Assembly (NCBI RefSeq): GCF_029893585.1
Contig: NZ_JARXYX010000020.1
Coordinates: forward strand, 62,001 to 126,000
Source of the DNA: Streptomyces sp. LBL
GTDB lineage: Bacteria > Actinomycetota > Actinomycetes > Streptomycetales > Streptomycetaceae
DNA: 64,000 nt
Reading direction: 5' to 3'
Made by a program: the position numbers and the translations under genes
The notes under the pieces: model-generated
Database searches by the model: none
The model's input: only the letters and a program-made list of their open reading frames with translations
What the model was told of the DNA's origin: nothing
Shown here: positions 48,163 to 56,889 of the stretch, piece by piece
How the letters are laid out: each line of letters begins with the position of its first letter
Numbering within the stretch: the first letter of the stretch is position 1

Positions 48163-49265
48163 GCGCTCTCCTTCTTCAACTCACGGACAGCGTCGAGGAA
48201 CGCGTCGTTCTCTTCGGGGGTTCCGGTGGTCACCCGCAGCCAGCCGGGCACGCCGTTGTCCCGGACCAGGACTCCCCGGTCGAGGATCTTCCGCCACATC
48301 TCGTGGGCGTCGTCGAATCGGCCGAACTGCACGAAGTTGGCGTCCGATGCGGTGACCTCGTAGCCGATCGCCAGCAGCTCGGTGACCAGCCGGTCCCGCT
48401 CGGCCTTCAGCTGCTCGACGTAGCCGAGCAGCGTGTCGGTGTGCTCCAGGGCGGCCAACGCGGTCGCCTGGGTGATCGCCGACAGGTGGTAGGGCAGCCG
48501 TACGAGCTGGACGGCGTCCACCACCGCCGGGTGGGCGGCGAGATAGCCGAGGCGCAGCCCCGCGGCGCCGAACGCCTTGGACATGGTCCGGGAGATGACC
48601 AGCTGCGGCCGGCCCTCGATCAGTGGCAGCAGCGAGTCGCCGTGACTGAACTCGATGTACGCCTCGTCGACCACGACCATCGAGGGCCGCGCGGCCTGCG
48701 CGGCCTCGTACAGCGCGAGGACCGTCTCCGGCGGGACCGCCGTGCCCGTGGGGTTGTTGGGCGTGGTGACGAACACGACGTCCGGCCGGTGATCGGCGAT
48801 GGCCTTCTCGGCGGCGGCGAGGTCGATCGTGAAGTCCTCGCGCCGCGGACCGGAGATCCAGCCCGTGCCCGTCCCGCGCGCGATGAGGGCGTGCATGGAG
48901 TACGACGGCTCGAAGCCGATCGCGGTACGGCCCGGTCCGCCGAAGGTCTGCAGCAGCTGCTGGATGACCTCGTTGGAGCCGTTGGCGGCCCAGACGTCGG
49001 CCAGGCCGACCTGGTGACCGGAGGTGTCCGTCAGATACGCGGCGAGCCGGGTGCGCAGCTCCACGGCGTCCCGGTCGGGGTAGCGGTTGAGGTGCCGGGC
49101 GGCCTCGCGCACCCGCTCGGTGATCCGCTCGACCAGGGGGTCGGGCAGCGGGTAGGGGTTCTCGTTGGTGTTCAGCCGTACGGGGACGTCCAACTGGGGC
49201 GCTCCGTAGGGGGACTTGCCGCGCAGCTCGTCCCGTACGGGGAGATCGTCGATTCCGAAGCTCAC
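48159..49265 (-). CDS. hisC: Histidinol-phosphate aminotransferase
   Basis: A 368-aa class I/II aminotransferase: LNTNENPYPLP at the N-terminus, TTPNNPTG, VVVDEAYIEF, PLP Lys230 in SRTMSKAFG, and RLGYLAAHP. GTG start overlaps the hisD stop (GTGA). Complete. Confidence 0.94.
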   Translation of the reverse strand: MSFGIDDLPVRDELRGKSPYGAPQLDVPVRLNTNENPYPLPDPLVERITERVREAARHLNRYPDRDAVELRTRLAAYLTDTSGHQVGLADVWAANGSNEVIQQLLQTFGGPGRTAIGFEPSYSMHALIARGTGTGWISGPRREDFTIDLAAAEKAIADHRPDVVFVTTPNNPTGTAVPPETVLALYEAAQAARPSMVVVDEAYIEFSHGDSLLPLIEGRPQLVISRTMSKAFGAAGLRLGYLAAHPAVVDAVQLVRLPYHLSAITQATALAALEHTDTLLGYVEQLKAERDRLVTELLAIGYEVTASDANFVQFGRFDDAHEMWRKILDRGVLVRDNGVPGWLRVTTGTPEENDAFLDAVRELKKESA

Positions 49266-50620
49266 TTGCTCGCCGGCACCTTCCACCCGAACCGTGCCTT
49301 GACCGCCGCGCCGTGCGCGGGCAGGTCCTCCGCCTCCGCCAGCGTGACCACGTGGTGCGCCACGTCGGCCAGCGCCTCCTTCGTGTAGTCGACGATGTGG
49401 ATGCCGCGCAGGAAGGACTGGACGGACAGGCCCGAGGAGTGGCACGCGCAACCGCCGGTCGGCAGGACGTGGTTGGACCCGGCCGCGTAGTCGCCCAGCG
49501 ACACGGGCGCCCAGGGGCCGATGAAGATCGCGCCGGCGTTCTTGACGCGATCGGCGACCGCGGCGGCGTCGGCCGTCTGGATCTCCAGGTGCTCGGCGCC
49601 GTACGCGTCGACCACCCTGAGGCCCTCGTCGACCCCGTCGACCAGCACGATCGCGGACTGCCGGCCCTTCAGCGCGGGGACGATCCGGTCCTCGACGTGC
49701 TTGGTGGCCGCGAGCTGCGGCTCCAGCTCCTTCTGGACCGCGTCCGCGAGCGCCACGGAGTCGGTGACCAGGACGGCGGCGGCCAGCGGGTCGTGCTCGG
49801 CCTGGCTGATCAGGTCGGAGGCGACGTGCACCGGGTCGGCCGTGTCGTCCGCGAGGATCGCGATCTCGGTCGGTCCGGCCTCGGCGTCGATGCCGATCCT
49901 TCCGGTGAAGTAGCGCTTGGCGGCGGCGACCCAGATGTTGCCGGGGCCGGTGACCATGTTGGCGGGCGGGCAGGACTCGGTGCCGTACGCGAACATCGCG
50001 ACGGCGCTCGCCCCGCCGGCGGCGTACACCTCGTCCACGCCGAGCAGCGCGCACGCGGCGAGGATGGTCGGGTGCGGAAGCCCGCCGGCCGGGTCGTTCG
50101 CGAACGCGGGGGCCTGCGCCGGGGAGGCCAGGGCGATCGACTCGACGCCGGCTTCCTGCGCGGGCACCACGTTCATGATCACGGAGGACGGGTAGACCGA
50201 CCGGCCGCCGGGCGCGTACAGCCCGACCCGCTCGACCGGCACCCACTTCTCGGTGACCGAGCCGCCGGGCACGACCTGGGTGGTGTGCGTCGTACGGCGC
50301 TGCTCCCGGTGGACGACACGGGCGCGGCGGATGGACTCCTCCAGGGCCGCGCGCACAGCGGGGTCGAGCTGCTCCAGCGCGTCGGAGATCGCCTGCGCCG
50401 GGACCCGCACCGACTCCAGCCGTACCCCGTCGAACTTCTCGGCGAAGTCGATCAGCGCCGCGTCGCCCCGATGATGCACGGCCTCGCAGATCGGACGCAC
50501 CTTCTCCAGGGCGGCCGAGACGTCGAAGTCGGCTCGGGGCAGCAGGTCGCGCAGGGCAGGGCCCTCGGGCAGGACGTCGCCGCGCAGATCGATTCGGGCC
50601 AAAGAGAAAGGTTGCAGCAC
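49262..50620 (-). CDS. hisD: Histidinol dehydrogenase
   Basis: A 452-aa zinc enzyme doing the last two oxidations to histidine. It contains VERVGLYAPGGRSVYPSSV, ASAVAMFAYGTESCPP, ISQAEHDPLAAAVLVT and AGSNHVLPTGG. The GTG at 50620 adds a few residues (LQPFSLA) before the conserved RIDLRGD; an AG-rich stretch lies about 11 nt upstream. First gene of the operon, with the divergent promoter region to its right. Confidence 0.94.
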   Translation of the reverse strand: MLQPFSLARIDLRGDVLPEGPALRDLLPRADFDVSAALEKVRPICEAVHHRGDAALIDFAEKFDGVRLESVRVPAQAISDALEQLDPAVRAALEESIRRARVVHREQRRTTHTTQVVPGGSVTEKWVPVERVGLYAPGGRSVYPSSVIMNVVPAQEAGVESIALASPAQAPAFANDPAGGLPHPTILAACALLGVDEVYAAGGASAVAMFAYGTESCPPANMVTGPGNIWVAAAKRYFTGRIGIDAEAGPTEIAILADDTADPVHVASDLISQAEHDPLAAAVLVTDSVALADAVQKELEPQLAATKHVEDRIVPALKGRQSAIVLVDGVDEGLRVVDAYGAEHLEIQTADAAAVADRVKNAGAIFIGPWAPVSLGDYAAGSNHVLPTGGCACHSSGLSVQSFLRGIHIVDYTKEALADVAHHVVTLAEAEDLPAHGAAVKARFGWKVPASK

Positions 50621-50661
50621 GCCGTCAATTCTCTCAGACCACAATCGTGCACTGTTCGCGC

Positions 50662-50678
50662 GTATCAATAGCTGATAC
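50662..50678. promoter_or_regulatory. Inverted repeat upstream of hisD
   Basis: GTATCA, 5-base spacer ATAGC, TGATAC, 42 nt before the hisD start. An AT-rich patch in the divergent hisD/membrane-protein gap; it may be an operator or overlap the promoter. Confidence 0.45.
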
Positions 50679-50790
50679 AGATCACAGCACGAACGCGGAA
50701 GATCGTCTTCACGTTCAGTGTTCACCGTGTCACCCACTGGGCATGAACAGGTGTATGAACCCAGGAGTAGCCGAGGGGGATGGAAGAGAC

Positions 50791-52368
50791 GTGACCGAAG
50801 GGGCGGACATCCGGGGCGGGGACCTGCCGGACGATCTGACCGCCACCGAGGCCGGGATGTGGCAGGCCTTCCGCAACGGCAGCGTGTACGACCTGAGCAG
50901 CGGCGACACCGTCGTCGACGATCCGCACGGCGGCCATCCCTGGGGCCCCGCACGGACCGTGCGGGCGCGGATCGTGTGCTGGCTGCTGCTGGACGGCCCG
51001 CCCGCGCTGGCGGGCCGCGTGTCCTCCATGAAGCTCGTGGGCGTACAGATCAGCGACACCGTGGATCTGGCGGGCGGCACGGTGGTGCCGTATGTCGAGA
51101 TGCGCGACTGCCGCTTCGAACGGGACGTCCTGCTGCCGGAGGCCCACTTCACGACCGTCCGGCTGGTGGACTGCTCGGTGCCGCGCCTGGAAGCCGCCCG
51201 GGTGCGCACGGAGGGCGATCTGCACCTGCCGCGCTGCCGCTTCCACAACGGCGTCCGGCTGACCGACGCGCACATCGGCACGGATCTGCTGATGAACCAG
51301 GCGATCGTCTACCGCGACCGCAGCGGCCGCTCGATCGCCGCGGACGGCATGACCGTCGGTCAGGACCTCCAGGCCGAGATGCTGGAGTCGCACGGCGAGC
51401 TGAGCCTGCGCGGCGCCAAGGTCGGCGTCTCCCTGAGCCTGCGCGGCGCCCGGCTGGCCAACCCCTACTCACGGCTCGCCCTGAACGCCCCGCAGCTGAC
51501 CGTGGAGCGCTCGCTGTACCTGACTCCGGCGGCCGTCGGCAGCAACCTGCTGAGCGGGGCGACCCCCGCGCGCGGGACGCGCATCCAGCCGTTCGAGTGC
51601 CAGGGCGGGCTGCGCCTCGACGACGGGCGCTTCGGAGACGCGGTCGACCTGGAGCGGGCCCGGTTCACCCTCACCGACGAGCAGGAACTGTCGCTGCGCC
51701 GCGTACAGACGCCCGAGTTGCGCTTCCTCGGGGAGCGGCCGGCGCGGGGCACGGTGGTCCTCTCGGGGGCCCGGGTCGTCAACCTGATGGACCGGGCGGA
51801 CGCCTGGCCGGGCCCGGGCCGGCTGCACATGGGCGGCTTCAGCTACGAGAACCTGGTGCCGCGCGGTCCGTTCCCGCTGAACGAGCGGCTGGAGTGGGTG
51901 GCCGCGGCGACCGCCGAGTACAACCCGGAGCCGTACGAACGGCTGGCCGCCGTACTGCGGACCGGCGGCGAGGACGAGGACGCGCGCGAGGTGCTGCTCG
52001 CCAAGCAGCGCCGCCGCCGAGAGAGCCTGCCGATCGCCGCCAAGCTGTGGGGGTACGTCCAGGACTGGACGGTCGCCTACGGGTACCGGCCGGGCCGGGC
52101 CGCCGTATGGATGGCGGTGCTGTGGGCGGCGAGTTCGGTGGCCTTCACCCACGCCGCCCATCCGCCACTGAAGAGCGGCGAGCATCCGCCCTGGAACCCG
52201 GCGCTGTTCGCCCTGGATCTGCTGCTGCCGGTCATCGACCTGGGTCAGGTCGGGTTCTGGCAGCTGCGCGGCGGCTGGCAGTGGCTGGCTGCGGCGATGA
52301 TCCTGCTGGGCTGGGTCCTGGCGACGACAGTGGCAGCGGGGGCTACCCGTTTGCTGCGGCGCAGCTAG
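50791..52368 (+). CDS. Membrane protein with pentapeptide-like repeat region, divergent from hisD
   Basis: About 525 aa. The first ~400 residues are soluble, with many A/S/D-L-x-x-x strands (GDLHLPRCRF, GELSLRGAKVGVSLSLRGARL, GGLRLDDGRFGDAVDLERARF) that suggest a right-handed beta-helix. Two to three membrane helices follow at the C-terminus. I chose GTG 50791 (GGAAGAG upstream); ATGs at 50755 and 50743 are in frame. No catalytic motif is visible. Confidence 0.75.
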   Translation: MTEGADIRGGDLPDDLTATEAGMWQAFRNGSVYDLSSGDTVVDDPHGGHPWGPARTVRARIVCWLLLDGPPALAGRVSSMKLVGVQISDTVDLAGGTVVPYVEMRDCRFERDVLLPEAHFTTVRLVDCSVPRLEAARVRTEGDLHLPRCRFHNGVRLTDAHIGTDLLMNQAIVYRDRSGRSIAADGMTVGQDLQAEMLESHGELSLRGAKVGVSLSLRGARLANPYSRLALNAPQLTVERSLYLTPAAVGSNLLSGATPARGTRIQPFECQGGLRLDDGRFGDAVDLERARFTLTDEQELSLRRVQTPELRFLGERPARGTVVLSGARVVNLMDRADAWPGPGRLHMGGFSYENLVPRGPFPLNERLEWVAAATAEYNPEPYERLAAVLRTGGEDEDAREVLLAKQRRRRESLPIAAKLWGYVQDWTVAYGYRPGRAAVWMAVLWAASSVAFTHAAHPPLKSGEHPPWNPALFALDLLLPVIDLGQVGFWQLRGGWQWLAAAMILLGWVLATTVAAGATRLLRRS

Positions 52369-52420
52369 GGGGCTGATGGGGGCACGGATGGGCTGGTAAG
52401 GCTGGTGTGGGGGCCCGGGT

Positions 52421-52540
52421 GTGGCCGGTGGGGCCCGGGTGTGGCCGGTGAGGCCCGGGTGTGGCCGGTGAGGCCCGGGTGTGGCCGGTGAGGCCCGGGT
52501 GTGGCCGGTGAGGCCCGGGTGTGGCCGGTGAGGCTGGTGT
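52421..52540. repeat. Six 20-bp GC-rich tandem units
   Basis: GTGGCCGGTGAGGCCCGGGT is repeated at 52441, 52461, 52481 and 52501 without change. The first unit (52421) has one difference and the last (52521) a diverged second half. It fills part of a 281-bp gap with no gene. Four exact copies suggest recent expansion. Confidence 0.93.
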
Positions 52541-52649
52541 GGCACCAGTTGTTGAACTGTCACCTTTTTACCGGTCCTTGGCCTTACGGCGTACAACTTT
52601 CCACGAGTTGCGTCTTCTGTCTGGCGCAGGATTGACCTGCGGACTTTCA

Positions 52650-53684
52650 ATGGTCGACACCATGGCTCTGCTGCCCCCCTTCATCCGTACGGCCAGGACG
52701 CACCTGACCCACGCGCGCCCCGCCCCCGGGCTGCCCGCCGACGACGAGGTGCTCCTCGACGTGCCCGACGACCGGCTCGGCCGCGCGCTGGTCGCGGCCG
52801 CCCAGGGCGAGTACGGCCACGCCGCCGCGCTGCTCGCCGCCACCCGGACGAGCGCGGACTGGGAGATGCGCGACCGCTACGCGCGAAGACTCGCGGCCTT
52901 CGCACGCTCCCGCGACGAGTGGTACGAGAACTGGCGGACGGTCGCCCCGCACGACCCGGACACCCTGCTGATCGGCGCCCAGCTCGCGGTGGAACGGGCG
53001 TGGCCGTCACCGGCACGCGCGGAACTGCTGCGCGAGGTGGGCCCGCTGATCACGGCCGCCGCGCACGGCGACCTGCGCGATCCGGTGCCGTGGCGGATCG
53101 CGCTGGACCACGCGCGCGGCTCGAAGGCCGGGCACACGCACTTCGGAGAGCTGTGGGAAGCCGCGGTCCGCCGCGCCCCGCACCACTACGGCTGCCATGT
53201 GGCCGCCCTGCGCTACCTCGCCTCCTTCTGGCAGGGCTCCCACCCGTCCTGCTTCGACTTCGCCGAGCGGGCCGCGCAGGACGCCCCGGCCGACTCGCTC
53301 GTCCAGGCGCTGCCGGCCCGGGCGACCTTCTCGTATCTGACCGACGGCAGCGGCCGGGAGGTACCGCGCGAGCGGCTGGACGCGGCCGCCGACCGGGCGA
53401 TCGCGCTCTCCGCCGGGTTCCCGGCGGCCGACCCCTGGCCCGCCGAGGTCCGCAACAAGCTGATGTACGTGCTGGTACGGCTGGAGCGCTGGACGGATGC
53501 CGAGGAGCAGCTGCGCCTGATCGGCCCGTACGCCACCTCCTTCCCCTGGGACCGGTTCGCGGACGACCCCCTCGCCCGGTTCCTGGAGATCCGCGCCGAG
53601 ATCCGTGACGCGGTCCGCCGTCGGACCGCGTCCGGCCATCCACAAAGTGAGCACGGCGGACGTGCCCGCTCCGGCGACCATTAG
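52650..53684 (+). CDS. Conserved hypothetical, helical protein
   Basis: A 344-aa protein, not recognised. It is Ala/Arg-rich and almost entirely helical, with tandem helix pairs (GEYGHAAALLAATRTSADWEMRDRYARRLAAFA, in outline) that look like TPR-type solenoids. No membrane segment or signal. The ATG at 52650 lacks a clear Shine-Dalgarno; ATG 52662 is in frame. It is followed 11 bp later by the LON-domain gene. Confidence 0.7.
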   Translation: MVDTMALLPPFIRTARTHLTHARPAPGLPADDEVLLDVPDDRLGRALVAAAQGEYGHAAALLAATRTSADWEMRDRYARRLAAFARSRDEWYENWRTVAPHDPDTLLIGAQLAVERAWPSPARAELLREVGPLITAAAHGDLRDPVPWRIALDHARGSKAGHTHFGELWEAAVRRAPHHYGCHVAALRYLASFWQGSHPSCFDFAERAAQDAPADSLVQALPARATFSYLTDGSGREVPRERLDAAADRAIALSAGFPAADPWPAEVRNKLMYVLVRLERWTDAEEQLRLIGPYATSFPWDRFADDPLARFLEIRAEIRDAVRRRTASGHPQSEHGGRARSGDH

Positions 53685-53695
53685 GCTCTTGCGTC

Positions 53696-54436
53696 GTGAC
53701 CACCGTGCGGCTCCCGCTCTTCCCCTTGAACTCGGTCCTGTTCCCGGGGCTCGTACTTCCTCTGAACATCTTCGAGGAGCGCTATCGCGCGATGATGCGC
53801 GAGCTGCTGAAGACCCCCGAGGACGAATCGCGCCGATTCGCCGTCGTGGCGATCCGCGACGGCCACGAGGTGGCATCCACCGCGCCGGGCCTGCCGGACC
53901 AGACGGCCGTGCCCGAGCGCGGCCCCGCGGCCGGCTTCGGCGACGACCCGGTCAAGGCGTTCCACGGCGTCGGCTGCATCGCGGACGCGGCGACCGTCCG
54001 GGAGCGGACCGACGGCACCTTCGAGGTCCTGGCGACCGGCACGACGAGGGTGCGCCTGCTGACCGTCGACGCCTCCGGCCCGTTCCTGACGGCGGAGCTG
54101 GAGGAGTTGCCGGAGGAGCCGGGCGACGAGGCCGGGGCGCTGGCCCAGGGGGTGCTGCGGTCCTTCCGCCAGTACCAGAAGCGTCTCGCGGGCGCCCGGG
54201 AGCGGTCCTTGTCGACCGGGGCGGAGCTGCCGGACGAACCGTCCGTGGTCTCCTTTCTGGTGGCCGCCGCGATGATGTTGGACATCCCGACGAAGCAGCG
54301 CCTGCTGCAGGCCCCGGACACCGCGTCCCGGCTGCGCGACGAGCTGAAACTCCTTCGCTCGGAGACCTCGATCATCCGTAATCTGCCGTCGTTGCCCGCG
54401 TCGGAGCTGACCCGCGGGCCGACGAGTCTCAACTGA
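53696..54436 (+). CDS. LON-substrate-binding-domain protein
   Basis: A 246-aa stand-alone Lon N-terminal domain: LPLFPLNSVLFPGLVLPLNIFEERYRAM at the start, GTTRVRLL in the beta part, then a helical bundle. There is no AAA or protease domain, so it is not a protease. It may recognise or present protein substrates. GTG start. It lies in a same-strand run with the hypothetical before and ybaK after. Confidence 0.87.
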   Translation: MTTVRLPLFPLNSVLFPGLVLPLNIFEERYRAMMRELLKTPEDESRRFAVVAIRDGHEVASTAPGLPDQTAVPERGPAAGFGDDPVKAFHGVGCIADAATVRERTDGTFEVLATGTTRVRLLTVDASGPFLTAELEELPEEPGDEAGALAQGVLRSFRQYQKRLAGARERSLSTGAELPDEPSVVSFLVAAAMMLDIPTKQRLLQAPDTASRLRDELKLLRSETSIIRNLPSLPASELTRGPTSLN

Positions 54437-54473
54437 CGTACGACCTCCGGGGAACAGGCGGGATCAGGCCGCG

Positions 54474-54977
54474 ATGGCGAAGAAGGCGAAGAAGCGGCAA
54501 CAGTCGGGCGGCACGCCCGCGACCGTGGCCCTGACGGCCGCGGGGGTGTCGTACACGGTCCACTCCTACGACCACGACCCCTCCCACCCGTCCTACGGCG
54601 AGGAGGCGGCCGAGGCGATGGGCGTCTCGCCGGAGCGGGTGTTCAAGACGCTGGTGGCGGACGTCGACGGGGCCCTGACGGTCGCCGTCGTCCCCGTGGC
54701 GGGCCAACTGGACCTCAAGGCGCTGGCCTCGGCGGTGGGCGGCAAGCGCGCCACGATGGCCGACCCGGCCCTCGCCGAACGCACCACGGGCTACGTGCGC
54801 GGCGGCATCTCCCCGCTCGGCCAGCGCAAGAAGCTCCCCACGGTCCTCGACGCCTCGGCCTCGGCCCACTCCACGATCTGCGTCTCGGCGGGCCGCCGGG
54901 GCCTGGAGGTCGAACTCTCCCCCGACGACCTGGCCGAACTCACGGACGCGGTGGTGGCACCCGTCGGGCGGGCGTGA
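54474..54977 (+). CDS. ybaK: Cys-tRNA(Pro) deacylase (YbaK/EbsC family)
   Basis: A 167-aa YbaK-fold protein with Lys58 in RVFKTL (matching the key Lys46 of E. coli YbaK), RATMADPALAERTTGYVRGGISPLGQ and ICVSAGRRGLEVELS. It removes Cys from mischarged tRNA-Pro. The Lys-rich first residues are an extension. It starts 37 bp after the LON-domain gene. Confidence 0.9.
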   Translation: MAKKAKKRQQSGGTPATVALTAAGVSYTVHSYDHDPSHPSYGEEAAEAMGVSPERVFKTLVADVDGALTVAVVPVAGQLDLKALASAVGGKRATMADPALAERTTGYVRGGISPLGQRKKLPTVLDASASAHSTICVSAGRRGLEVELSPDDLAELTDAVVAPVGRA

Positions 54978-55115
54978 GCCCTCGACCGCCGGGCGGCGGC
55001 GTCGGCCCGGCGGTCCGGCCCGCCGGGGCCGGATGACCGCCGAGGCCGGATGACCGTCGGGCTTCCTCGATTCCGCAGAAGAGGCCTGTCGAAGACGGGG
55101 CGGAAACGCAGGTGC

Positions 55116-55205
55116 GCGTCAAGAAGGGCTGCCGGGGAGACGACCGGCCGCCCCCACCACGGCAGATGACGCGTCAAGAAGGGCCGGCGGCTCCCACCAC
55201 GGCAG
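55116..55205. repeat. Partial direct duplication in the ybaK 3' gap
   Basis: The block from GCGTCAAGAAGGGC to CCCACCACGGCAG occurs at 55116-55165 and again, 15 bp shorter, at 55171-55205. The rest of the 260-bp gap holds CGAGGCCGGATGACCG-type repeats and no gene. Confidence 0.75.
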
Positions 55206-55237
55206 CCGCCCCGCCCAGCCGAGGCCGGTCGGCCGGG

Positions 55238-55951
55238 TCACTCCAGCGGGGCTCCGTACGGATCCTTCGGGTCGGGGCCCTGCTCATAGGGATCCTGCCG
55301 CTCCGGGTCCCGCGGGCCGAACAGTGCCGTCAACCCCAGATGCACCACCAGCGCCACCAGCGGCCACGCCAGCAACGCCCCCTTGGCGCCGAGCTTCAGC
55401 GGCGCGGAGAAGGTGACTCCCTTGCCCACGGACTTCGCGTGGGCGATCACGTCCTGCGCGGGCCCGAGCCACACCCCGAGCCGCCAGGCGAGCAACGACC
55501 CCAGCAGGCCGCCGACGCCCAGGGCCACCACCAGTGGCACTCCCCCGCGTCGCCGCACCAGGAAGACCGCGAGGGCGCTCACGAACCCGAAGGCCAGCGC
55601 CAGCAGAGTGAACGTTCCGTCGACACCGACCGCCTGCTCGCCCTCGGTGTCCTTGAGGTAGACGACCCAGCTCTTGTCGACCACGTCGCCCGTCAGCGGA
55701 ACGTGCGGAGACAGCCACCACCACAGCAGGCCCAGCAGCACTCCGGCGAGCGCCACCGCCACCGTGGTCACGGCGGCCTCCCGCACTTCGGTCTTCATCC
55801 CGGGCCCATCCTGTCCGTACGAACCGTGCGCGCCGTAGGACGCGTCCGGCGCGTCCGGCTCAGGAGCCACGTACCCGGGAGGCGGCCCCTGCCACGCACG
55901 GTGCGCCGGCTGTTCATGGGGCGGTGGAGGAGGCGTCAACGGTGCGGTCAC
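55238..55951 (-). CDS. Membrane protein (possibly DUF2567)
   Basis: A 237-aa protein with a Pro/Gly/Tyr-rich cytoplasmic N-terminus (TPPPPPHEQ; 50 residues), four membrane helices (starting near residues 58, 97, 124 and 170) and a DP-rich tail ending DPYGAPLE. The segment KSWVVYLKDTEGEQAVGVDG between helices 1 and 2 is probably outside. GTG at 55951 is the best start. No function recognised. Confidence 0.75.
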   Translation of the reverse strand: MTAPLTPPPPPHEQPAHRAWQGPPPGYVAPEPDAPDASYGAHGSYGQDGPGMKTEVREAAVTTVAVALAGVLLGLLWWWLSPHVPLTGDVVDKSWVVYLKDTEGEQAVGVDGTFTLLALAFGFVSALAVFLVRRRGGVPLVVALGVGGLLGSLLAWRLGVWLGPAQDVIAHAKSVGKGVTFSAPLKLGAKGALLAWPLVALVVHLGLTALFGPRDPERQDPYEQGPDPKDPYGAPLE

Positions 55952-55985
55952 CCGGACATCGTGCCAGGCGCGTCTGTGCGACGCC

Positions 55986-56807
55986 TCACCGGACGGCCGC
56001 CCGGCGGTACGCCCAGGTGGCGACGGCCAGCGACACCACGCCGACGCCGGCGCAGACGGCGAGGTCACCGAGCACGTAGGCCCAGTCGGGGTGCGGCCCG
56101 AACGTGCGGGCGAAAGCCTCCACGCCGTACGTCGACGGCAGCAGGTCCCGTGCGAAGCGCACCGCCTCGGGCATCCGGTCCGCGGGCAGGACCCCCAGCA
56201 GCAGTGCCGCCGACATACCGAGCTGGCCGAGCAGCGTGGCCAGTTCCGGACGGGGCGCGAGCAGCCCGAGCGCGGCCCCGAGCCCGGCGAGCGCGGCGCC
56301 CGCGAGCGGGATGACGGCGACGAGGATCCACAGATGCGTCAGGGGGAGGCCGAACAGCACGGATCCGAACACCGCGGTCACCACGGTCCCCGGCACGGTG
56401 AAGGAGGCGTACGCGCCCGCCGCGCCGAGCACCACCGCGGCCGGCGGCACGGGCAGCGTGGCGTAGTGGTCGAGCCCTCCGCTGCCCCGCAGCTGGCCGA
56501 AGTACTGCGCGAGCAGGTTCAGCGCGACGAAGGCGACGACGAGCACCGACGAGCCGGCCACGACCGCCTGCGCCTCTCCGCCGCCGTCCACGACCCCACG
56601 CATCAGGATCATGATCCCGATCGACTGGAAGGTCGCCACGAACAGCAGTGGGATGCGCGCGACCCGCGCCCGGGACAGCTGAGCCCGGTACACGGCCACC
56701 AGCGCGGGCCACAGCCGGGCGCGGGGGCCGAGCTCGGCGGCTTCCCGGGCCGGCTCGTCCACGATCAGGGCACTGCCCGGCAGAGCCTCGGCGGGTACGA
56801 CACTCAC
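55986..56807 (-). CDS. ABC transporter permease
   Basis: A 273-aa ABC-2-type permease with six helices and a soluble N-terminus of ~35 residues. It lies 82 bp after the ATPase gene on the same strand and probably forms an exporter with it. GTG start at 56807. The exported substrate is unknown. Confidence 0.87.
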   Translation of the reverse strand: MSVVPAEALPGSALIVDEPAREAAELGPRARLWPALVAVYRAQLSRARVARIPLLFVATFQSIGIMILMRGVVDGGGEAQAVVAGSSVLVVAFVALNLLAQYFGQLRGSGGLDHYATLPVPPAAVVLGAAGAYASFTVPGTVVTAVFGSVLFGLPLTHLWILVAVIPLAGAALAGLGAALGLLAPRPELATLLGQLGMSAALLLGVLPADRMPEAVRFARDLLPSTYGVEAFARTFGPHPDWAYVLGDLAVCAGVGVVSLAVATWAYRRAAVR

Positions 56808-56889
56808 CTCGTGCGGCTCCCCTCGCTCGGTTTCACTCCGGCAGTCGTCCTGTTCCCTACGGATGTGACGGTCCGGGCACTCAACGTGC

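Noticed and set aside
52421..52540. CRISPR-like direct repeats
   Set aside because: The 20-bp units are contiguous with no spacers and there are no cas genes, so this is a simple tandem repeat.
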